The position numbers were made by a program, and so were the translations under genes. A stretch of 6,032 bases of DNA from Lachnospiraceae bacterium. Its GTDB lineage: Bacteria > Bacillota > Clostridia > Lachnospirales > Lachnospiraceae. Below, piece by piece: positions 1 to 5,981 of this stretch (the stretch's first letter is position 1; each line of letters starts with the position of its first letter). Below the pieces are notes generated by a model, which did no database searches, was not told the origin of the DNA, and saw nothing but the letters and a program-made list of their open reading frames with translations. The stretch spans positions 1 to 6,032 of the forward strand of contig JAILIO010000289.1 in the NCBI GenBank assembly GCA_024695225.1, given 5' to 3'.

Positions 1-356
1 ATGATCTGTTGAAGGAGATCGCCCCTAAGAGAGATGTGATGAGGCAGGCCGGGGAAAACGCCATGGATGAGATCTATATATCCTGGAGTGATTCCGTAAA
101 GGTGGCCGTGGAAAGGTATTCGGAGATAATAGAAGCCGGAAAGCCTGTGAGGAAATTCATGGCCCGGCCCAGAGAATCCATGAGCGAGATCATGCAGGAA
201 TTGAAGGAAGGCCTTATTACAGAGAACAACAGACTCCGCTCTCTCACCCAGAATGTATATGCAGGCATGCTTTCGAATTCAAACTCAAGTCTGGATGACA
301 GGGAGAGCGCAGGCGTGACGATGCGTGAACTGATAAAGGATAAACTGGGACTATGA
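1..356 (+). CDS. C-terminal fragment of an unidentified protein, possibly a family 4 glycosyltransferase (5' end outside window)
   Basis: The reading frame is open from the first bases of the window to the TGA at 354-356, so this is most likely the 3' part of a longer gene. The TTG at 9 has no clear Shine-Dalgarno site, and the in-frame ATG at 38 has only a weak purine run before it. The visible part is about 118 residues, highly charged and helical, with no membrane segment. The stretch GENAMDEIYISWSDSVKVAV followed by ERYSEII resembles the last helix of GT4 (GT-B fold) glycosyltransferases, where a W-x-x-(S/V) helix ends in RY.E(I/L). This is a resemblance only: the donor-binding E-x7-E motif would lie upstream of the window. 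After it comes an unrecognised polar tail of about 70 residues. The stop overlaps the start of the next gene (ATGA), which implies translational coupling and shared transcription with the glucosidase. The existence of the coding region is likely; the family call is weak. Confidence 0.6.
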   Translation, partial: DLLKEIAPKRDVMRQAGENAMDEIYISWSDSVKVAVERYSEIIEAGKPVRKFMARPRESMSEIMQELKEGLITENNRLRSLTQNVYAGMLSNSNSSLDDRESAGVTMRELIKDKLGL

Positions 357-1999
357 TGGATTACAGGCGTATGTCCTTCTATCAGATCTGGGTCCGGTCC
401 TTTATGGACGGAAACGGAGACGGGATAGGAGACTTGTACGGGGTCTATAAAAAACTTGGTTACATAAAGGAACTGGGGGTGGACGGCATATGGTTCAGCC
501 CCCTGTATCCCTCTCCCAATGCGGATTACGGGTATGATATTTCCGATTACCGGAACATTCACAAGGATTTCGGCGATCTGGACCAGTTCAAGAAGGTGCT
601 GGAAAAGGCTCATTCCCTTGGACTTAAGGTGATCATGGACCTTGTGATGAACCATACCTCCGATGAGCATCCCTGGTTCAAAAAAAGCTGTGAAAGCCGT
701 GACAACGAGTACAGCGATTATTATATCTGGAGAGACAAGCCTAACAACTGGTATTCCATCTTCGAAGGAAGGGCATGGGAATATGTACCTTCGAGAGACC
801 AGTATTATCTTCACATATTTTCAAAAAAACAGCCCGACCTGAACATGGATAACCCTGCAGTCAGGGAAGAGATGAAGGAGATCATGAGATTTTGGCTGGA
901 TATGGGTGTGGACGGTTTCAGGGAAGACGTGGTGAATTTTCTGTCCAAGCGCTCCGGCTTGCCGGACGGTCTGCCCTTTGTGCCGGCCGTTAACGGAATG
1001 CCTTTTTACAAAGACGGTCCCCATATCCATGAGTATATGGCGGAATTCAGGGCGGTGTGCAGAGAATACGGATGTCTCCAGATCGGGGAAGGTCCCATGA
1101 CCGGCGTGGGTTCTGCCATGAAATATTTAAGCGGCCCCACAAAATCCCTGGATATGATGATCTCATTCGATCACATGATGGCGGACTGCATTTACACGGA
1201 ATACATACACAGGCCCTTCTCCCTGATAAGTTACAAATCAGGGCTTTCCAAATGGCAGTACGCTCTGGAGGGGAAGGCTTGGAATACCCTCTATCTTGAA
1301 AATCACGATCACCCAAGGATAGTAAGCAGATACGGCTCGGAGGTGTTTCGCAGTGAAAGCGCCAAGATGCTTGCCGTATCATATATGTTCCTCAAGGGTA
1401 CGCCCTTTATTTATCAGGGGCAGGAACTGGGGATGACCAATATCCGCCTTATGAACATACTGTTGTACAAGGATATTTCTTCGATAAACAATTTCTATAC
1501 ATATCACAAGGACGATCCTCCGGAGGAAAGACTTAAAAGGATACATATCTCCAGCAGGGATTCCTCCAGAACCCCTGTGCAGTGGGATGCCACGGAAAAT
1601 GCAGGATTCTGCCCCCCGGGGATCAAGCCCTGGTTCTTTGTGAACCCCAATTACAGAAAAGTCAATGTGAAGGTTGAGGAAAAAGATCCCGGGAGTGTGC
1701 TCAATTTCTACAAGAAATGTCTTAAGCTGCGCAGATCATCAAAAACGCTGATACTGGGCAAATATCATGAATATTTTCATCTGAGCAGCCATGTTTATAT
1801 GTACGACAGAGTGTACAAAAATATTTCCTACCTGATCATATGCTCATTCTCAAGGATACCGGTGATGGTGAATCTGCCGGGTTCCTACAGGAAGAGGGAA
1901 GGGATACTGGTCCTGAGCAACTATGAGAAGACAAAGCCTGACAGGATGATCTTCAGACCTTATGAAGCGAGGGTTTACCGCTTCAGGGATGAGGAATGA
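353..1999 (+). CDS. GH13 alpha-glucosidase, oligo-1,6-glucosidase / isomaltase type
   Basis: This is a cytoplasmic glycoside hydrolase family 13 enzyme (no signal peptide) that should release glucose from the non-reducing end of short imported alpha-glucosides. Its 548 residues are close to the usual 550-560. Visible in order: YQIWVRSF at 10-17; a calcium-type loop D19/N21/D23/D27; ADYGYD (57-62); region I DLVMNH (96-101); QPDLN (160-164); region II GFRED (188-192) with nucleophile D192; region III IGEG with acid/base E246; region IV ENHDHPR with stabiliser D319; GTPFIYQGQELGMTN (349-363); RTPVQW (406-411); then a C-terminal beta domain. All three catalytic acids are present. The residue after the nucleophile is V193, which in this family goes with alpha-1,6 specificity (isomaltase, dextran glucosidase, trehalose-6-phosphate hydrolase) rather than the Thr/Ala of maltases; the exact substrate is open. 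The start is ATG 353 or ATG 356, both just after the upstream stop, with AAAGGA at 335-340 as a distant Shine-Dalgarno site. Confidence 0.93.
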   Translation: MMDYRRMSFYQIWVRSFMDGNGDGIGDLYGVYKKLGYIKELGVDGIWFSPLYPSPNADYGYDISDYRNIHKDFGDLDQFKKVLEKAHSLGLKVIMDLVMNHTSDEHPWFKKSCESRDNEYSDYYIWRDKPNNWYSIFEGRAWEYVPSRDQYYLHIFSKKQPDLNMDNPAVREEMKEIMRFWLDMGVDGFREDVVNFLSKRSGLPDGLPFVPAVNGMPFYKDGPHIHEYMAEFRAVCREYGCLQIGEGPMTGVGSAMKYLSGPTKSLDMMISFDHMMADCIYTEYIHRPFSLISYKSGLSKWQYALEGKAWNTLYLENHDHPRIVSRYGSEVFRSESAKMLAVSYMFLKGTPFIYQGQELGMTNIRLMNILLYKDISSINNFYTYHKDDPPEERLKRIHISSRDSSRTPVQWDATENAGFCPPGIKPWFFVNPNYRKVNVKVEEKDPGSVLNFYKKCLKLRRSSKTLILGKYHEYFHLSSHVYMYDRVYKNISYLIICSFSRIPVMVNLPGSYRKREGILVLSNYEKTKPDRMIFRPYEARVYRFRDEE

Positions 2000-2029
2000 G
2001 AAGTCGCTGAAAAATCTGTATTGTTACGA

Positions 2030-2060
2030 TTGACAAACCCCCGGGGCATGATGATATCAT
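2030..2060 (+). promoter_or_regulatory. Probable sigma-A promoter of the fezAB-like operon
   Basis: A perfect TTGACA -35 box lies at 2030-2035. The -10 element is less certain: GATATC at 2053-2058 gives the ideal 17-base spacer but is a poor match, while TATCAT at 2055-2060 matches five of six consensus positions with a 19-base spacer. A separate TATAAA at 2067-2072 has no good -35 at the right distance. No clear terminator is seen between the glucosidase stop (1999) and this point, so some readthrough from upstream is possible. Confidence 0.5.
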
Positions 2061-2065
2061 TTGCC
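2045..2065 (+). promoter_or_regulatory. Candidate operator: interrupted palindrome over the -10 region
   Basis: GGCA (2045-2048) and TGCC (2062-2065) form an inverted repeat around a core that contains the perfect 10-base palindrome ATGATATCAT (2051-2060). The site overlaps the probable -10 element, where a bound repressor would block RNA polymerase. The core GATGATATCATT loosely resembles the GATAAT-type hexamers of a Fur box, but the match over the whole 19-base consensus is only partial. The regulator cannot be named from the sequence. Confidence 0.35.
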
Positions 2066-2072
2066 TTATAAA

Positions 2073-2099
2073 TATTAGACATAACTTAGTCAATACTAA
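2073..2099 (+). repeat. Inverted and direct repeats in the leader just before the fezA-like Shine-Dalgarno site
   Basis: TATT(A)GAC at 2073-2080 and GTCAATA at 2089-2095 are inverted copies with one extra A in the left arm and an 8-base spacer. The same stretch can be read as an 11-base direct repeat, TTAGACATAAC (2075-2085) and TTAGTCAATAC (2086-2096), with 8 of 11 positions identical. A repeat period of about one helical turn in front of a metal-transport operon is typical of an operator, but this is inferred. Confidence 0.3.
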
Positions 2100-2100
2100 C

Positions 2101-2107
2101 GGAGGTG
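2101..2107 (+). promoter_or_regulatory. Strong Shine-Dalgarno site of the fezA-like gene
   Basis: GGAGGTG is a near-perfect anti-16S match with a 4-base gap to the ATG at 2112. It fixes the start of the small protein, supports it as a real gene despite its 90-residue length, and suggests high translation. Confidence 0.85.
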
Positions 2108-2111
2108 AAAA

Positions 2112-2384
2112 ATGAGACTTACGGAATTTGTTTTGGGCGTAGCTGCGGGGACCATCGGAATAAGGCTTCTCACAAGCAGGGAGGCAAAGGAGATATATTC
2201 CTATGTGGGAGCTGCGGGACTGCACGCCAGAGATGAAGTTGTCAGACAGGGACAGATCATTAAAGAAAACTGTCAGGATATCAGTGCCAGGGCAAAGGAG
2301 ATAAACGATGCCGGCCGTGTAAGGGAAGAGGAATGCATGATAAAGAACGCTCCCAGCGGCCTTGACTGCAAGAGGGATCTCTGA
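2112..2384 (+). CDS. fezA: Small Gly-rich single-helix membrane protein, FezA-like ferrosome component
   Basis: The protein has 90 residues. A hydrophobic, glycine-rich segment at about 5-20 (EFVLGVAAGTIGIRLL) contains a G9-x3-G13 helix-packing motif and is followed by the conserved-looking TSREAKEIY and a second small-residue patch, YVGAAG (31-36). The rest (37-90) is charged and probably an amphipathic helix on the cytoplasmic side; it holds three cysteines (C54, C75, C86). There is no cleavable signal peptide or enzyme motif. From memory this pattern matches the DUF6110 family and the FezA proteins encoded directly before the FezB ATPase in clostridial ferrosome operons, where FezA is needed for iron granules to form. 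The gene has its own promoter and a very strong ribosome site, and its stop lies 3 bases before the ATPase start, so the two are translationally coupled. The FezA assignment rests mainly on size, the hydrophobic segment and its partner gene; the symbol is tentative. Confidence 0.68.
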   Translation: MRLTEFVLGVAAGTIGIRLLTSREAKEIYSYVGAAGLHARDEVVRQGQIIKENCQDISARAKEINDAGRVREEECMIKNAPSGLDCKRDL

Positions 2385-2387
2385 TCC

Positions 2388-4466
2388 ATGGATGCGAGGA
2401 TATTATCAGACACAAAAGGCAGGATACGCGTAAGGCTGTCCTGCCTTCATATGTCCTTCAGAGACTGTGATGTAGCTGAGTATTATTTTTCAAAGCTTCC
2501 CGGAATAAAAAAAGTTGAGGCCATAGACAACACTCACGATCTCATAATCAGATATACCTGCCCCAGGGAAGAGGTCATAAATGCCATAGCGTCTTATCAG
2601 GGGGCTGACAATGAACTTCTCTCAAAGGCTCCCGAGGATCCCGGAAGAGCGGTTAACCGTGAATATCAGGAAAAACTTGCGGTTATGGTCACTATGAAAG
2701 CTGTCCGTATGCTGCTTTATCCTGCGAATATGCGGGCTATCCGGGCAGTTAGAAATATGATCCAAATGATCATAAGGGCGGTAAAGACCTTCAGATCCGG
2801 GAAACTTAAGGTGGAGGTCCTGGATGCCATATCCATAAGCGTTTCGGTGCTTAGAGGGGACTTCCGGACAGCTGCAAATGTTTCATTCCTTTTGAAACTG
2901 GGAGATCTGATAGAGGAATGGACCAGGAAGAAATCCGTCAACGATCTGGCCAAAAGCATGTCCTTAAATATAGACAGGGTCTGGATGGTGACAGGAGACA
3001 CGGAGACAGAAGTTCCCATCACGGATATTCAAAAAGACGATGTGATCGTGATAAGGCGGGGCAGTGTGATCCCTTTGGACGGTATGGTCATAAGGGGAGA
3101 GGCTTCGGTAAACCAGGCATCCATGACCGGTGAGGCCGTTCCTGTGAGAAAGAGTCCCGGTGCTGTGGTGTATGCAGGCACTGTGCTTGAAGAGGGTGAG
3201 TGTTATGTGCGGGTGGAAAACCCCCAGGGAAGCGGCAGATACGACAAGATCATAAAGATGATCGAGGAGTCCCAGAAGATGCAGTCTACCACCGAGAGCA
3301 GGGCCATGGCGATGGCTGATAAGCTGGTGCCATACAGTCTTGCCGGGACTTTGCTCACATTTATACTCACGAGAAATGCGCAGAAAGCAGTGTCCGTTCT
3401 CATGGTCGATTTCTCCTGTGCCCTTAAACTGTCCATGCCGGTGTCTGTCCTCTCAGCCATGAGGGAATGCGGTGATGAGAGCATAGTCGTGAAGGGCGGT
3501 AAATACTTAGAGGCTGTGGAAGAAGCCGATACCATAGTATTTGACAAGACAGGTACCCTTACCTACGCAAAACCTGAGGTGGCAAAGGTGATCGCCTTTG
3601 ACGGAGAAGAGGAAAACGAAGTTTTAAGGGTTGCGGCCTGTCTTGAAGAGCATTTTCCACATTCCATGGCAAATGCGGTGGTCTTCGAGGCGGTCAGAAG
3701 AGGCATAGTACACGAGGAGATGCACTCCGAGGTGGAGTATGTGGTGGCTCATGGGATCGCCAGTGCCATAAACGGAAAGAGAGCGCTTATCGGCAGTGCC
3801 CACTTTATTTTCCAGGATGAAGACTGTGTGATCCCTGAGGGAGAGCAGGAGAAGTTTGACTCCATTTCCGGAAGCTTCTCACAGTTGTATCTGGCCGTGG
3901 ACGGCAGACTCAAGGGGGTAATATGCATAGCCGATCCACTGAGGGAAGAGGTGCCGGAAACCCTGTCAAAACTCAGGGAAATGGGACTTAAAAACCTGGT
4001 GATGATGACCGGCGACAGCGAAAAAACAGCGGCCATGATCGCAAAGGAGGCCGGGGTGGACAGTTATAGGTCTGAAGTGCTGCCCGCAGACAAGGCTGAA
4101 TTCATACGAAGGGAAAGGGAGAAAGGTCACAAGGTCATAATGGTCGGTGACGGGATAAACGATTCTCCGGCGCTTTCCGAGGCGGATGCAGGGATCGCCA
4201 TATCGGACGGGGCTGCCATTGCCAGACAGACTGCAGATATCACTGTCCGGGCGGACAGTCTCAAAGAACTTATAACCCTCAGGAAAGTTTCCATGGCACT
4301 CAGAAAAAGGGTTGACGGCAATTACCGCTTCGTGCTGGGATTTAACGGAACGCTTCTGCTTTTGGGCATACTGGGTTTTATCGCCCCCGGGACGAGCGCC
4401 ATGCTCCACAATTCTTCCACCATAGGCCTTTTGTTGTACAGCATGACGGATATGACGGATCACTGA
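2388..4466 (+). CDS. fezB: P1B-type metal ATPase, FezB-like (ferrosome iron pump, P1B-6 group)
   Basis: This is a 692-residue integral membrane ATPase that should move a metal, most likely iron, across a membrane using a phospho-aspartate intermediate. Residues 1-70 form a degenerate HMA-like domain without CxxC but with three spaced arginines, GRIRVRL (R12, R14, R16), as I recall for FezB proteins. Weakly hydrophobic helices lie at about 95-175. The actuator domain has SMTGEA (TGE 247-249). The transmembrane metal site at 341-350 reads DFSCALKLSM, with SCA in place of CPC. Then come the phosphorylation motif DKTGTLT (D386), the nucleotide-domain EEHFPHS (420-426, with Ser where HP is usual), TGD 541-543 and GDGINDSPAL 587-596. 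Two C-terminal helices (about 648-690) include N653 and MLHNSST (672-678). All catalytic residues of a working P-type ATPase are present. ATG 2388 follows the small membrane gene by 3 bases, with a modest AGAGGG site before it. A manganese or general heavy-metal exporter is the alternative. Confidence 0.85.
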   Translation: MDARILSDTKGRIRVRLSCLHMSFRDCDVAEYYFSKLPGIKKVEAIDNTHDLIIRYTCPREEVINAIASYQGADNELLSKAPEDPGRAVNREYQEKLAVMVTMKAVRMLLYPANMRAIRAVRNMIQMIIRAVKTFRSGKLKVEVLDAISISVSVLRGDFRTAANVSFLLKLGDLIEEWTRKKSVNDLAKSMSLNIDRVWMVTGDTETEVPITDIQKDDVIVIRRGSVIPLDGMVIRGEASVNQASMTGEAVPVRKSPGAVVYAGTVLEEGECYVRVENPQGSGRYDKIIKMIEESQKMQSTTESRAMAMADKLVPYSLAGTLLTFILTRNAQKAVSVLMVDFSCALKLSMPVSVLSAMRECGDESIVVKGGKYLEAVEEADTIVFDKTGTLTYAKPEVAKVIAFDGEEENEVLRVAACLEEHFPHSMANAVVFEAVRRGIVHEEMHSEVEYVVAHGIASAINGKRALIGSAHFIFQDEDCVIPEGEQEKFDSISGSFSQLYLAVDGRLKGVICIADPLREEVPETLSKLREMGLKNLVMMTGDSEKTAAMIAKEAGVDSYRSEVLPADKAEFIRREREKGHKVIMVGDGINDSPALSEADAGIAISDGAAIARQTADITVRADSLKELITLRKVSMALRKRVDGNYRFVLGFNGTLLLLGILGFIAPGTSAMLHNSSTIGLLLYSMTDMTDH

Positions 4467-4495
4467 CGGATAACAGTGATCGCTCCTTTATTTTC
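4458..4495 (+). terminator. Possible weak intrinsic terminator at the end of the ATPase gene
   Basis: GATCACTG (4458-4465) and CAGTGATC (4474-4481) form a perfect 8-base-pair stem with an 8-base loop. The left arm lies within the last codons and stop codon of the ATPase gene. A moderately T-rich run, CTTTATTTT at 4486-4494, follows a few bases later. The stem is short and the T-run is offset from it, so this would be weaker than the hairpin at 4530. Confidence 0.4.
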
Positions 4496-4520
4496 CCTAT
4501 GGATCACCGTCAGTTGTGAT
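4462..4520 (+). repeat. Nested, mutually exclusive inverted repeats downstream of the ATPase gene
   Basis: Besides the hairpin at 4458-4481, ACTGACGG (4462-4469) is perfectly complementary to CCGTCAGT (4507-4514), GTGATC (4476-4481) to GATCAC (4502-4507), and ATCAC (4503-4507) to GTGAT (4516-4520). The arms share bases, so only some pairings can form at once. This gives either two tandem small hairpins with related stems or one long-range stem. It could be an RNA switch, a 3'-end stability element or the remains of a duplicated hairpin. Confidence 0.45.
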
Positions 4521-4529
4521 ACATACAGA

Positions 4530-4580
4530 GATCCCCTTTTGCGGCACGGAAATAAGTGCTTCAGAAGGGGGTCTTTATTA
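4530..4580 (+). terminator. Strong rho-independent terminator ending the fezAB-like operon
   Basis: The left arm, 4530-4541 (GATCCCCTTTTG), pairs with 4562-4573 (CAGAAGGGGGTC) over 12 base pairs, including two G-U pairs. After one mismatch the stem continues through a G-U pair and GCAC/GTGC (4544-4547 with 4556-4559), closing on an 8-base loop. It runs straight into the T-rich tail TCTTTATTA (4572-4580). This is a textbook intrinsic terminator and separates the iron operon from the following gene. Confidence 0.8.
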
Positions 4581-4583
4581 TCC

Positions 4584-4612
4584 TTGTAACCCTGGGTAAA
4601 AAATATTATACT
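4584..4612 (+). promoter_or_regulatory. Probable promoter of the TagF-like gene
   Basis: TTGTAA (4584-4589, four of six -35 positions) and TATACT (4607-4612, five of six -10 positions) are separated by exactly 17 bases. Transcription would start near 4619, giving a very short leader of about 13 bases with the ribosome site almost at its 5' end. The -35 box begins only a few bases after the terminator tail. Confidence 0.6.
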
Positions 4613-4620
4613 TTCTGCCT

Positions 4621-4626
4621 GGAGGG
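4621..4626 (+). promoter_or_regulatory. Shine-Dalgarno site of the TagF-like gene
   Basis: GGAGGG lies 5 bases before the ATG at 4632 and supports that ATG as the start. Confidence 0.75.
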
Positions 4627-4631
4627 AATTT

Positions 4632-5981
4632 ATGAGGCTTTTCAAAAAGAAACAGTGTATTGATATCCTGGATACAGTCCTGTCTGCCCACAATGAGGCG
4701 GGCAGTTTCCTGGAAAAAGGGAGGGTACAGGAGACCTCAGATCTTCTGGAACAGTGCCAGCAGTCTGCCATGGCTGTGGGCAGCCTGATAGAAGGATCGG
4801 AGGGCGAAGGCACTGAGGCTGTAAGGATCCTGGAAGAATACTGTGAAAAGCTATATATTATGTATGCAGATCTGACAGAGGGAAAAACTGAGGGATGGCA
4901 TGCAGTGAAAAAAGGACTGGACAGACTGATCCTCAAAGTGATCTCCGAGATCAGAGGGAGGATTAAGGATGAGAGGATGGTGGTTTTCCTCCCCTACAAG
5001 ATATCCATGTGGGATTCCCTTGAAGGCATATGGAAAAAATGCTGCAGTGAGGACGGATGCATACCCGTTGTGATGCCGATCCCCTATTATGACAAAAACG
5101 CGGACGGCACGCCGGGGGAGAAACATTATGAAATAGATATGTTTCCCGGGGAAGTTCCGGTTGTTTCCTGCGAGGACATGGACCTGGAAACAGAACATCC
5201 TGAATCCATATACATACACAATCCCTACGACATGGCAAACCATGTTACCAGTGTGGACCCGCGGTTTTACTCCTCACGGCTAAAAAACTATACGGATGAT
5301 CTGGTGTATATCCCTTATTTCGTTTTGGAAGAACCGGAACTCGGCGATTCTTCCGCTGTAGAGACCATGGAATATCTTGTCACTGTACCCGGGGTGATAA
5401 ATGCCCACAGGGTGATAGTCCAATCTGAAGCCATGAAGGAAGTCTATGTGGATATCATGACCCGCTATACCCGGCCTGATATGAGACCGTATTGGGAGAA
5501 GAAGATAGAAGGCACCGGGTCTCCGAAGATAGAAAAGGTTAAGACGATCCGCAGGGAGGACTTTGACATTCCCTCAGAATGGAAGGATCTTATATTTAAA
5601 AGAGATGGTGAGATAAGAAAAGTTGTGCTTTACAATACTTCCGTGTCCGGGGTCATGCATTACAGGGAGAAGGTAATTGAAAAGATAAAATCTGTCATAA
5701 GGGAATTCAGGAGACATGATGATGTGGTACTTTTGTGGAGACCTCATCCTCTGATGGAAGCCACTGTAAGATCCATAGATCCGGAACTTGAGAAAGAATA
5801 CCACGATCTTGTGAATGCTTATCGGGATGGCGGGTTTGGAATATACGATGACTCACCGGATATGTATATGGCGATCGCGGTGAGCGATGCATATTACGGG
5901 GACAGCAGTTCTGTTATGACATTGTACAGATACACGGGGAAACCTGTCATGGTACAGAATTATCTGTTGTGTTCCTGTTGA
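4632..5981 (+). CDS. TagF-like / CDP-glycerol glycerophosphotransferase-family protein (GT-B fold), function uncertain
   Basis: The protein has 449 residues, with no signal peptide and no membrane segment, so it is probably cytosolic or membrane-associated. Residues 1-110 are helical and polar, with LLEQCQQSAMAVGSLIE and RILEEYCEKLYIMY, a domain I recognise from similar Lachnospiraceae proteins. The first GT-B half follows, with VVFLPYKISMWDSL (117-130), PIPYYDKN (149-156), YIHNPYD (194-200) and TSVDPRFYSS (206-215). The second half has LLWRPHPL (367-374) and SDAYYGDSSSVMTLYRYTGKPVM (418-440), the counterparts of the RPHP and D-Y/x-S-S motifs that bind the nucleotide-linked donor in TagF-type teichoic acid polymerases. 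It may therefore transfer a polyol-phosphate or sugar in envelope polymer synthesis, but the acceptor and donor are unknown. The protein stops soon after GKPVMVQN with the odd tail YLLCSC, which could be natural or a truncation. The gene has its own promoter and lies behind a strong terminator, so it is not part of the ATPase operon. Confidence 0.78.
   Translation: MRLFKKKQCIDILDTVLSAHNEAGSFLEKGRVQETSDLLEQCQQSAMAVGSLIEGSEGEGTEAVRILEEYCEKLYIMYADLTEGKTEGWHAVKKGLDRLILKVISEIRGRIKDERMVVFLPYKISMWDSLEGIWKKCCSEDGCIPVVMPIPYYDKNADGTPGEKHYEIDMFPGEVPVVSCEDMDLETEHPESIYIHNPYDMANHVTSVDPRFYSSRLKNYTDDLVYIPYFVLEEPELGDSSAVETMEYLVTVPGVINAHRVIVQSEAMKEVYVDIMTRYTRPDMRPYWEKKIEGTGSPKIEKVKTIRREDFDIPSEWKDLIFKRDGEIRKVVLYNTSVSGVMHYREKVIEKIKSVIREFRRHDDVVLLWRPHPLMEATVRSIDPELEKEYHDLVNAYRDGGFGIYDDSPDMYMAIAVSDAYYGDSSSVMTLYRYTGKPVMVQNYLLCSC

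Noticed and set aside
74..814. Long 246-residue open frame on the minus strand
   Set aside because: It runs antisense to the clearly conserved GH13 gene and the upstream fragment, shows no recognisable motif and has no ribosome site; it is a shadow of the coding strand.
2039..2046. CCCCGGGG palindrome upstream of fezA considered as a terminator for the glucosidase operon
   Set aside because: There is no loop and no T-run after it; it cannot form an intrinsic terminator hairpin.
2075..2099. DtxR/IdeR-type box suggested by TTAG...CTAA
   Set aside because: The arms are 25 bases apart end to end and the interior does not match the 19-base DtxR consensus; only the generic repeat is reported.
3966..4463. 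165-residue minus-strand open frame inside the ATPase gene
   Set aside because: It lies opposite the conserved TGD and GDGINDSPAL region of the P-type ATPase; its composition is that of an antisense shadow.
4460..4936. 158-residue minus-strand open frame spanning the gap after the ATPase gene
   Set aside because: It partly covers the intergenic spacer but also reads through the terminator hairpin, promoter and start of the TagF-like gene, and is rich in Ser, Phe and Arg without any motif.
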